The translations under genes were made by a program, and so were the position numbers. Shown piece after piece: positions 7,865 to 14,670 of a stretch of 48,936 nt of DNA. The DNA is taken from NCBI GenBank assembly GCA_016185185.1, contig JACPOD010000108.1, forward strand, positions 1 to 48,936, written 5' to 3'. This DNA comes from Sphingobacteriales bacterium (lineage in GTDB: Bacteria; Bacteroidota; Bacteroidia; Chitinophagales; Chitinophagaceae). The first letter of the stretch is position 1; each line of letters begins with the position of its first letter. Below the pieces are notes generated by a model that was not told the origin of the DNA, did no database searches, and saw only the letters and a program-made list of their open reading frames with translations.

Positions 7865-9322
7865 TTATGACATCCAATTCACCCCCGCTTCAGGATTCCA
7901 CTTGGTAGTACTCTTCTTTAATTTCGTCCAGAATTCAATGGAACTTTTACCAGTAATATCACCCACACCAAACTTACTTTCATTCCATCCGCCAAAAGAA
8001 AAAGGTTCACGGGGTACGGGTACGCCAACGTTTACACCAATCATGCCGGCGCTGGCATGGTCTGTAATATATCTTGCTAAGCCACCATTCTGAGTAAATA
8101 CCGAAGCGGCATTACCATAAGGGTTGGCATTTTCTATTGCTAATGCTTCATCAACAGTATTGGTTCGCATGATGGAAATAACCGGGCCGAAAATTTCTTC
8201 CCTTGCCACACTCATTTCCGGTTTAACATAATCAATTACCGTAGGGCCAACATAAGTGCCGTTTTCTTTTCCTTCTACAACAGTACCACGGCCATCCACT
8301 AAAATTTTCGCACCATCTCTTTCTGCTTCGCCAATATAACGTTCAATGCGTTCTTTACTTTCTTTACTGATAACAGCTCCTAAATTTTTCCCGGGAATAA
8401 TTTTTTTAGCTTCCGTACAAATTTTTGCTATGATGGCATCCACATTACCCACACCAATCATTGCACTGGCTGCCATACAACGCTGACCGGCACAACCACT
8501 CATACTCGCTGCTACATTTTGTGCTGTCATATCTTCTTTTGCATCGGGCAATACCATTAAATGATTTTTTGCTCCGCCCAATGCCAATGCTCTTTTAAAA
8601 TTTTGTGTGGCTCTTTGATAAACTATTTTAGCTACCTTAGTTGAACCAACAAAGGATACCGCTTCTATTCCCGGATGGTCACATATAGCGTTTACGATTT
8701 CGCTGTCACCATGCACAATATTAAATACGCCATCAGGTAATCCTGCTTCTTTTAATAGTTCAGCAAGCTTACCGCAACACAATGGAACTTTTTCAGATGG
8801 CTTTATAATCATACAATTTCCCAATGCAATCGCATTCGGCAGTGTCCAGTTAGGAACCATTGCCGGGAAATTAAAGGGAACGATAGAAGCAACAACTCCT
8901 AATGGAACATGTTCCGTTCTGCATTCAACACCACGGCTTACTTCCAGCACTTCGCCGGTTACTAATTGAGGTAATGAAGTAGCAAACTCTGTGAGCTCAA
9001 TACATTTTTCAATTTCAGCAACTGACTCACCATAAGTTTTTCCATTTTCTTCACTGCACAGTTCTGCCAGCTCTTTCAAATTCTTTTCTAATAAATATTT
9101 ATAGCGAAAGAAAACCTGCACTCTTTCTTTAATAGGCAATTTGCTCCATTTAGGAAATGCTGCTTTGGCTGCTTTAACAGCCGCATCCAAATCTTTTGCT
9201 GTGGACATAGCAACAGTTGACAAATGATTGCCATCTACCGGGGATATTACATCCAGCTTTCTTTCAGAAGAAGCCGGAACAAATTTTCCATTGATATAGT
9301 TTTGAACTGCTGTGTACTTCAT
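7865..9322 (-). CDS. mmsA: CoA-acylating (methyl)malonate-semialdehyde dehydrogenase
   Basis: A 485-residue aldehyde dehydrogenase of the MMSDH branch. The NAD-site N151 is in VPFNFPAMVP, and the catalytic cysteine C282 is in GCAGQRCMAAS. The segment LALGGAKNH replaces the general-base Glu of ordinary ALDHs, as is typical of acylating MMSDH. It converts malonate semialdehyde to acetyl-CoA, or methylmalonate semialdehyde to propionyl-CoA, which would finish uracil and thymine breakdown. I chose the ATG at 9320-9322 because MKYTAVQNYINGKFV is the normal family start. The longer open frame up to 9430 codes for an AT-driven Lys/Phe/Ile tail and overlaps the divergent regulator. First gene of the minus-strand cluster. 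Confidence 0.9.
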   Translation of the reverse strand: MKYTAVQNYINGKFVPASSERKLDVISPVDGNHLSTVAMSTAKDLDAAVKAAKAAFPKWSKLPIKERVQVFFRYKYLLEKNLKELAELCSEENGKTYGESVAEIEKCIELTEFATSLPQLVTGEVLEVSRGVECRTEHVPLGVVASIVPFNFPAMVPNWTLPNAIALGNCMIIKPSEKVPLCCGKLAELLKEAGLPDGVFNIVHGDSEIVNAICDHPGIEAVSFVGSTKVAKIVYQRATQNFKRALALGGAKNHLMVLPDAKEDMTAQNVAASMSGCAGQRCMAASAMIGVGNVDAIIAKICTEAKKIIPGKNLGAVISKESKERIERYIGEAERDGAKILVDGRGTVVEGKENGTYVGPTVIDYVKPEMSVAREEIFGPVISIMRTNTVDEALAIENANPYGNAASVFTQNGGLARYITDHASAGMIGVNVGVPVPREPFSFGGWNESKFGVGDITGKSSIEFWTKLKKSTTKWNPEAGVNWMS

Positions 9323-9434
9323 TTTATAGTTATTACAAATTTTGCAGAATAATAGTGAAAAAATAAAAATAATGTATTTTTTGAAATAAAACAGGCAAAT
9401 TTTACATTTTTTAATCGCATATTTGCGCACTGTT
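9323..9434. promoter_or_regulatory. Divergent promoter region between mmsA and the Lrp-family regulator
   Basis: This 112-bp AT-rich gap is the only divergent spacer of the pyrimidine cluster, so promoters for both directions and a regulator-binding site should lie here. CATATTTG (9419-9426) resembles the Bacteroidota -7 element TAnnTTTG with one mismatch, in plus orientation. No clear -33 element or strong palindrome could be assigned. Confidence 0.4.
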
Positions 9435-9908
9435 ATGAATGGGAATAACTATACCGGTCTTGATGAACTCGATTTTGCTATCCTTACCTGCCTGCAGGAA
9501 GATGGACGTATGTCGTTCACTGTAATTGCGGAAAAGCTTAACGTTTCTATTGGGACGATCCGCACAAGATTTAATAAACTTATAGAAGATGGTACTATTA
9601 ATATTATAGGAAGGGTAAATCCTGACAAAGTAGGGTTTCATTCTTATGCCCACATAGCCGTGTATGTTCGTCCGGCTACGTTAAAAGAAAAAGTAGCACA
9701 GAAAATTGCGAAGATGCCGGAAGTAAGTTTTTTGGCCATGACATCGGGTGATTATGATCTGGAAGTGGATGTGATGTGCAGGGATAATGACCACCTGGTC
9801 GCTTTTGTGAATAAGATATCCGCTATTGAAGGTGTACATCAAACCAAAACCATCATTTATTTTAAAGTGTATAAATACGCACAGCCCGATTTAAAATTGC
9901 TGAAATAA
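9435..9908 (+). CDS. Lrp/AsnC-family transcriptional regulator
   Basis: A 157-residue regulator. The N-terminal winged helix-turn-helix (LDELDFAILTCLQEDG...VIAEKLNVSIGTIRTRFNKLIEDG, about 9-53) is followed by the RAM/AsnC ligand domain, with GDYDLEVDVMCRD near residue 113. The ATG at 9435-9437 was chosen over an upstream TTG at 9423 because the helix-turn-helix starts right behind it. It is transcribed away from mmsA. Lrp-type regulators next to pyrimidine or beta-alanine genes often control them, so it probably senses a pathway intermediate such as beta-alanine (inference). Confidence 0.88.
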   Translation: MNGNNYTGLDELDFAILTCLQEDGRMSFTVIAEKLNVSIGTIRTRFNKLIEDGTINIIGRVNPDKVGFHSYAHIAVYVRPATLKEKVAQKIAKMPEVSFLAMTSGDYDLEVDVMCRDNDHLVAFVNKISAIEGVHQTKTIIYFKVYKYAQPDLKLLK

Positions 9909-9954
9909 CGTTTTCTTCTTTTTTGCTTTATTAATTTCGTTACAAAATATAGTT

Positions 9955-10692
9955 ATGCCTGCTAAGCCAACCAATGGCAAATCCGAAATAAAATTCCTGG
10001 CGGGTCCGCAAAGCCGCTGGCAGGAATTTAAATTTACCATGAAAACGGTATTTGATTTTATCCGTGGTTTTCGTGCCCTTCATTTTGCCGGTCCTTGTGT
10101 TACAGTATTTGGCTCGGCAAGATTTGACGAACATCATGAATATTATAAACTCACCCAAAGCCTGAGTGCACAAATTGCTCAATTAGGTTTTACGATCATG
10201 ACCGGTGGCGGTCCCGGCATTATGGAAGCAGCTAACCGTGGAGCAAAGGATGTTGGTGGCCGTTCCGTTGGATGCAATATTGTCTTGCCCATGGAGCAAC
10301 ACCCCAATCCCTATTTGGACAAATGGGTTAACATCAATCACTTCTTTGTACGCAAAACATTACTTATAAAGTATTCATATGCGTTTGTAGTAATGCCGGG
10401 CGGTTTTGGAACATTAGACGAATTGTTTGAAGCGATGACATTGATTCAAACAAAAAAGATACAGGACTTTCCCATTATTATTTTCTGCAAAGATTACCAC
10501 AAAGATCTGCTGGAGCATATTGAACGGATGAAAGAAAGAAAAACAATCTCGGAAGAAGACATGAAATTATTTTTAGTTACGGATAGTATTGAGGAGGCTA
10601 TTCATTTTATTAAAGAAGAAAGTATTAAGCAATTCAACCTCCAACCAGAGAAAAATTATTCACCGTTTAAGTGGTTGGGGGAAGGGAAATGA
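9955..10692 (+). CDS. LOG-family protein (TIGR00730-type, putative nucleotide 5'-monophosphate phosphoribohydrolase)
   Basis: A 245-residue Rossmann-fold protein with both LOG hallmarks: GGGPGIMEAANRGA at 84-97 and PGGFGTLDE at 148-156. The family releases the base from cytokinin nucleotides or purine nucleoside monophosphates (the LOG and PpnN types). The PGGxGTxxE motif holds the catalytic residues. The gene starts at an ATG 46 bp after the regulator on the same strand, so co-transcription is possible. A role in nucleotide salvage would fit beside pyrimidine catabolism, but the substrate is not shown by the sequence. Confidence 0.88.
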   Translation: MPAKPTNGKSEIKFLAGPQSRWQEFKFTMKTVFDFIRGFRALHFAGPCVTVFGSARFDEHHEYYKLTQSLSAQIAQLGFTIMTGGGPGIMEAANRGAKDVGGRSVGCNIVLPMEQHPNPYLDKWVNINHFFVRKTLLIKYSYAFVVMPGGFGTLDELFEAMTLIQTKKIQDFPIIIFCKDYHKDLLEHIERMKERKTISEEDMKLFLVTDSIEEAIHFIKEESIKQFNLQPEKNYSPFKWLGEGK

Positions 10693-10834
10693 AAGTTGGC
10701 AGTTAATAGTTGGCAAAATATTTTGAGAAGTTTTGATTGGTGATTATATCGAATCATGGAGATGAATAATGTTTGGTAAAAAGCTGTTAGTTAGTGGTAA
10801 TGCTATTACGTCACAATAATTATAAAAAAAAACA
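10693..10834. other. Short intergenic region, no gene seen
   Basis: 142 bp that begin with AGTTGGCAGTTAATAGTTGG, a repeated AGTTGGC/TAGTTGG motif of the dispersed type. It ends in an A-rich run (ten bases) before the VOC gene, which probably serves as its translation start region in place of a Shine-Dalgarno sequence. Confidence 0.4.
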
Positions 10835-11308
10835 ATGAAAAATTTTATTGACAAAATGCTTGATTGCTACGAAAAAGGCGGCATTAGCAGACGGGATTTT
10901 GTTCAGTCATTAGCAGTTATTACTGCTGCCCCATCCATGTTAACAGAAACTGCTCAAGCGACTCTTGAGGGAAAAATGTTGAATCATGCTACAATCTATG
11001 TTTCCGATGTAGTTAAATCAAAAGCTTTCTATCAGAAACTTTTGGGCTTAAAAGTGAGTACCGAGAATAAAGATTATTGTAATCTTGACCTTGGCAATAG
11101 CTTCTTAAGTATTAATAAAGATGAGAGTTCATTCAGAATTGATCATTTCTGTATTGGCATTGAATCTTTTGATGCAGAAACTGTATTAGAAAAGTTGAAA
11201 AATGAATTCCCCTCCGCAAATCCTACCATGGAATATGGGAACCAGGTATACCTTCGTGATCCCGACAATATCAGATTCCAATTAAGTGCAACAAATTACA
11301 GTGGCTGA
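10835..11308 (+). CDS. VOC (glyoxalase/dioxygenase) superfamily protein with a Tat-like signal
   Basis: A 157-residue protein. Residues 18-36 (SRRDFVQSLAVITAAPSML) look like a twin-arginine export signal: SRRxFxQ followed by a short hydrophobic stretch. From about residue 48 there is one VOC module: ML-NHATIYVSDVVKSKAFYQ with H51, then IDHFCIGIE with H104, then VYLRDPDNIRFQL. In most VOC enzymes the last motif ends in a metal-binding Glu; here the position is Gln149, so metal binding may be altered. The substrate is unknown. It stands alone, with non-coding DNA on both sides. Confidence 0.7.
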   Translation: MKNFIDKMLDCYEKGGISRRDFVQSLAVITAAPSMLTETAQATLEGKMLNHATIYVSDVVKSKAFYQKLLGLKVSTENKDYCNLDLGNSFLSINKDESSFRIDHFCIGIESFDAETVLEKLKNEFPSANPTMEYGNQVYLRDPDNIRFQLSATNYSG

Positions 11309-11762
11309 CAAATACAATAATTCTTATTATTGCAAACATCATTTTACTGACCTGTTCAAATAGAAATTTTTATTAAAAGTAGTTGTAGCCGACCATTCGT
11401 AATGAATGTTTCTTCGATTGACTATAATGTAAATCAAAATGCTTCATTAATTATTGGGGGCTAAAATAGTAAGTATATCTTCTATTGTGTTGACAGAAGC
11501 ACTTCCGTTAATATGCAATCATCTGTTGGCAACACAAATAAAGTGGTGCAAACTAAGAGCTGGAAACTGAAGACTAATAAGCAGAATAGAATTACCGAAC
11601 GATGAAGTGTCCGCAGGATGCTGCGCAAGTGACCGGCAATGCCACAAAGCTCTTCAGTTCGTCACAAAACGAACTACCTCTACTCACCACTCACCCAAAA
11701 ATCCTGACCAAATTCATCCCTCCTACTGACCAATATCGCTTTCCTTCCATTCACCTGTCAGC
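11309..11762. other. 454-bp intergenic region without a convincing gene
   Basis: The open frames here are short and have no recognisable protein signature. The region includes a small inverted repeat, AGTTCGT (11656-11662) with ACGAACT (11669-11675), and a stretch of CTCTACTCACCACTCACC of the dispersed low-complexity kind. It presumably carries the end of the VOC transcript and the upstream part of the hsp20 promoter region. Confidence 0.4.
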
Positions 11763-11770
11763 TACATTTG
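11763..11770 (+). promoter_or_regulatory. Bacteroidota-type -7 promoter element before hsp20
   Basis: TACATTTG matches the TAnnTTTG consensus exactly and lies 43 bp before the hsp20 ATG. A matching TTTG at -33 is not obvious, so only the -7 box is assigned. Confidence 0.5.
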
Positions 11771-11801
11771 TATTGAAAAATAAATCCAGCACTTTTAAAA
11801 T

Positions 11802-11808
11802 AAGGAGG
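11802..11808 (+). promoter_or_regulatory. Unusually strong Shine-Dalgarno sequence for hsp20
   Basis: AAGGAGG, 5 bases before the ATG at 11814. It is a perfect anti-SD match, unlike most starts in this window, which have A-rich or no evident SD. It fixes the start codon and suggests high translation. Confidence 0.7.
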
Positions 11809-11813
11809 TAGTT

Positions 11814-12257
11814 ATGGCAAACAGAGATTTAATGAGATTCAACAATGAACGTCTTTTCCCTTCTGTTTTCAATGATTTTTTCAAACCCTGGAACGAATGG
11901 TACGATTCTGATTTAATGAAAACCATAACGGTTCCTTCCGTAAATGTTAGTGAAAACGAAAAAGAATACAGGCTTACCATGGCCGCACCAGGTTTGAAAA
12001 AAGATGATTTCAAAATTGACATTGATGGCGACATCATCACCATCAGTGCTGAAACGAAAATGGAAAAAGAAGAGAAAGATGAAAAGTTCAGCCGCAAAGA
12101 GTACAGCTACAAAACCTTTAGCCGCTCCTTTACCTTACCAGAATTTGTAAACAGCGATAAAATTGAAGCTGTTTATGAAAATGGTGAATTAAAACTGATG
12201 CTCCCTAAAAAAGCTGAAGTTAAAAAGACTACTGCAAAACATATTGCAGTTCATTAA
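11814..12257 (+). CDS. Small heat shock protein, Hsp20/alpha-crystallin family
   Basis: A 147-residue holdase chaperone. After a short N-terminal arm (residues 1-35), the alpha-crystallin domain runs from about VPSVNVSENEKEYRLTMAAPGLKKDDF to ENGELKLMLPKK. It includes the family A-x-x-x-[GN]-[VL]-[LM] type motif (here YENGELKLMLPK) and the AAPGLKKDDFKI segment. The protein binds unfolding proteins in the cytosol without ATP. Its own -7 box and strong SD lie upstream, and a stem-loop follows, so it is a single-gene unit. No HrcA/CIRCE-type repeat was seen. Confidence 0.93.
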   Translation: MANRDLMRFNNERLFPSVFNDFFKPWNEWYDSDLMKTITVPSVNVSENEKEYRLTMAAPGLKKDDFKIDIDGDIITISAETKMEKEEKDEKFSRKEYSYKTFSRSFTLPEFVNSDKIEAVYENGELKLMLPKKAEVKKTTAKHIAVH

Positions 12258-12280
12258 CAACAGGTCTACTGTGCCGGTTT

Positions 12281-12320
12281 TTTAATATCCCTGCCGCTTT
12301 TTGGCGGCAGGGATATTAAA
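12281..12320 (+). terminator. Long perfect stem-loop after hsp20
   Basis: A perfect 17-bp inverted repeat (12281-12297 with 12304-12320) with a 6-base loop. The stem has a GC-rich core (CCCTGCCGC) and AT-rich outer pairs. It lies 24 bp after the hsp20 stop. There is no downstream T-tract, but the outer stem supplies A/T on both sides, so it can work in either direction. Confidence 0.65.
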
Positions 12321-12392
12321 CAGATTAAGTGATTATTCTAAATATGTTGGTTGGTTTCTTGTAAGCTATCTCCAAATGATAGCAAAAAGTAA

Positions 12393-12415
12393 AAGCCCCC
12401 TTCTCCAGGGGGCTT
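12393..12415. terminator. Bidirectional terminator between hsp20 and the TolC gene
   Basis: AAGCCCCC, a 7-base loop, then GGGGGCTT, flanked by A-rich sequence on the left and CTTTATT on the right. It sits between convergent genes, hsp20 (plus) and the TolC-type gene (minus), where a shared terminator is expected. Confidence 0.7.
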
Positions 12416-12460
12416 CTTTATTAAATAGCGAATATTGAAAAGTGAAACTACCTGCGTTTA

Positions 12461-13876
12461 TCACCAGCTTAATTTTCCCTGGTAATAGTCGAGCACTTTA
12501 GTTCGAAGCACATATTCATATTTTGACTGTGTGAGATTTAATTTTGCCCGGTCTAAATTATTTTTCACCTGCAGGTATTCCACAGAATTAATTACACCAT
12601 TTTCAAATCGTACTTCGGCAGCTTTAAAGGATTCTTCCAGTGCAGTAACCTGGTTTTGGAATGACTGGTAACGGTTATAAGCTGCGGTCATATTAAAGTA
12701 CGCCTGCTCAATATTTTGACGCAGCTGAATCTTAGTATTGTCAGAAATCAGCTGTGTGTTTTTGTAAGATATCTGCGCCAGCTTTACCTGGTTTCTTGCT
12801 CTTAAATTATTGGCAATCGGAACTCTTAATGCCAAACCAAAATTGGTGTAAAGATTATTATTGTATTGTTTACCTAAACCAAATGGTTCGCTTTTAAAAT
12901 TTTGCTGTTTTACATTCAACTGATAGTTGGTGCCATTTACAGTTACATAAGAATCAGAGGTACTATAACTTTCACTCACCAATGAGCTCATTGAAGCCGC
13001 ACTGGAATAGCTGGTGCCTAATCCTCCAAATAAAGCTAATGTTGGAGTGTAGTTTGCACGGGCCACTTTAATTCCTTTCTCCGCACTTTGTTTACGCAGG
13101 TCGGCAGCCTTTACTATACCAAGTTTGGCAACCGCTTCTTCATAAATTTTATCTGTTGTGCCATCGTATAAGGCTAATGCTTCATTTACATTGATACGTT
13201 CCAATGCTACCGACTCATCGTAAGGAACATTCATCAGTTGTGCCAACGTAAGTTTAGCGGACTGCACACTGTTCTGTGCATTGGTTACCGAAACTTCATC
13301 CGATGCATATTGACCTTTTAAATCAGTAAAGGTATAAGGAGCAATAGCACCTTCTTTATTTAATAAATCCAAACGCTCAACTTGCTTTCTGGTTACTTTC
13401 ATTTGTGCTTTGGCTAAATCCAGCACATCTTCATTATTCAGCACCAGTAAATAACTTAATATCACATTGAGTGTAAGATTATCTTTTGCCTGCTGAAATT
13501 CCATCTTGCTTGCCTGGTAAGCCAAATTATTTTGCTTCACCTGGTTCTGCACCTGGAATCCGTTGAACAAAGGAATACTACCATTGACATTGAGATTAGA
13601 AAAATTAAGCTGCTGGTTGATATATGTATTGGTGAAAGGATTAATACTGCGTCCCTGGTTAGCACCATAGTTAATATCACCAACAATGTTCGGCAACATA
13701 TTTGCCCTGGCCTGCTGCCAGTTAACTTGTGCCGATTGCATTTGCAGGTTGCTTTGATTTACCTGCAGGTTATTATTCAATGCTGTTTCCAGGCATTGCT
13801 GCAGGGTTAATGTTTTTGATTGTGCCGTTGCTGTAAATCCTGCCAATAACATTACTGCTACTAATACTTGTTTCAT
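12461..13876 (-). CDS. TolC-family outer membrane efflux protein
   Basis: A 471-residue protein with a signal peptide (MKQVLVAVMLLAGFTATAQS) followed by LTLQQCLETALNNNLQVNQ, the usual opening of the outer membrane efflux protein family. Two long helical repeats are rich in Gln, Asn and Ala, as in the TolC alpha-barrel, and the C-terminal repeat ends in LRTKVLDYYQGKLSW. It would form the trimeric outer membrane channel for the exporter encoded upstream. Its start is 23 bp after the second ABC ATPase gene on the same strand, and it is the last gene of that unit, before a bidirectional terminator. It is the only outer membrane channel gene in the array. Confidence 0.9.
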   Translation of the reverse strand: MKQVLVAVMLLAGFTATAQSKTLTLQQCLETALNNNLQVNQSNLQMQSAQVNWQQARANMLPNIVGDINYGANQGRSINPFTNTYINQQLNFSNLNVNGSIPLFNGFQVQNQVKQNNLAYQASKMEFQQAKDNLTLNVILSYLLVLNNEDVLDLAKAQMKVTRKQVERLDLLNKEGAIAPYTFTDLKGQYASDEVSVTNAQNSVQSAKLTLAQLMNVPYDESVALERINVNEALALYDGTTDKIYEEAVAKLGIVKAADLRKQSAEKGIKVARANYTPTLALFGGLGTSYSSAASMSSLVSESYSTSDSYVTVNGTNYQLNVKQQNFKSEPFGLGKQYNNNLYTNFGLALRVPIANNLRARNQVKLAQISYKNTQLISDNTKIQLRQNIEQAYFNMTAAYNRYQSFQNQVTALEESFKAAEVRFENGVINSVEYLQVKNNLDRAKLNLTQSKYEYVLRTKVLDYYQGKLSW

Positions 13877-13899
13877 GTCTCTTTCTTTTTATTTATAGT

Positions 13900-14568
13900 T
13901 TACTCTTCTTTTTCAATTCTCCCATCCAGCAAATGAATAATACGCTTGCCATATCCTGCGTTTTTTTCGGAGTGTGTTACTTGTATTATCGTTACCCCTT
14001 CCTCATTCAATTGCTTAAATAAATTCATTATCTCTTCACCTTGTTTGCTGTTGAGGTTACCAGTTGGTTCATCTGCCAGGATTAATTTTGGTCTTGCTAT
14101 CAATGCTCTTGCTATACCAACTAATTGCTGTTGTCCACCGCTGAGTTGTGTTGGAAACAAATCTTTCTTCCCCACAATATTGAAGCGGTCTAATATATCT
14201 GCCACCATTGCTTTTCTTTCACTTGATTTTACATCCTGGTAAATGAGCGGCGTTTCAATGTTTTCATATACGGTTAGCTCATCAATTAAATGATAAGCCT
14301 GGAACACAAAGCCGATATATTGCTTGTATAAATTGGAACGTTGCTTTTCTTTCATCCGGTGTACTTCCTCATGAAAGAAACGGTATTCACCTTCATTAAA
14401 TTCATCGAGCATACCAATTACGTTCAGTAACGTGGATTTGCCCGAACCGGATGGCCCCATAATGGAAAGAAATTCTCCTTCATTTACTGTTGCGTTTACA
14501 TCTTTTAAAATAAAATTGGGCTTTCCACCCACCATTACCCATTTTGAAATTTTCTTTAGTTCGATCAT
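13900..14568 (-). CDS. ABC transporter ATP-binding protein, MacB/LolD type (distal copy, diverged)
   Basis: A 222-residue ATPase. Walker A is GPSGSGKST (38-46), the Q-loop is FVFQ (87-90), the signature is LSGGQQQ (142-148), Walker B is LILADEP (162-168) and the switch His is 199. It energises an FtsX-type permease at the inner membrane. It differs from the proximal ATPase of the array in two places: the conserved Arg after the signature is Leu (QQQLVGIARAL), and the D-loop reads GNLNS where GNLDS is usual. Those changes suggest it is tuned to a different partner or has weaker activity (inference). It lies between the last permease (99 bp upstream) and TolC. Confidence 0.9.
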   Translation of the reverse strand: MIELKKISKWVMVGGKPNFILKDVNATVNEGEFLSIMGPSGSGKSTLLNVIGMLDEFNEGEYRFFHEEVHRMKEKQRSNLYKQYIGFVFQAYHLIDELTVYENIETPLIYQDVKSSERKAMVADILDRFNIVGKKDLFPTQLSGGQQQLVGIARALIARPKLILADEPTGNLNSKQGEEIMNLFKQLNEEGVTIIQVTHSEKNAGYGKRIIHLLDGRIEKEE

Positions 14569-14641
14569 TGTTAGTAGCTGCGAGTTATGAGCTTCGAGCT
14601 TCGAGCCTTTATTATCAATTTAAATTTAGTTTTGTTCCAAA

Positions 14642-14670
14642 AGTCCCCCTTCGGGGGAATTAGGGGGCTA
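14642..14670. repeat. GC-rich palindromic element at the stop codon of permease 14668-17124
   Basis: AGTCCCCCTTCGGGGGAATT followed by AGGGGGCTA. The final CTA is the TAG stop of the permease on the minus strand. Between it and the ATPase start lie two tandem GAGCTTC-type repeats (about 14589-14606). Confidence 0.8.

Noticed and set aside
9323..9430. N-terminal extension of the semialdehyde dehydrogenase up to 9430
   Set aside because: The added residues are AT-driven and unlike the family, and they overlap the divergent regulator; the ATG at 9320-9322 matches the normal start.
11602..11811. A 69-codon plus-strand open frame before hsp20
   Set aside because: Its sequence is low-complexity with no domain, and it runs through the hsp20 promoter and SD, so it is most likely non-coding.
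12281..12320. The long stem-loop after hsp20 as a regulatory small RNA gene
   Set aside because: It lies right after the stop codon between a gene and a convergent operon, with no promoter of its own visible; termination is the simpler reading.
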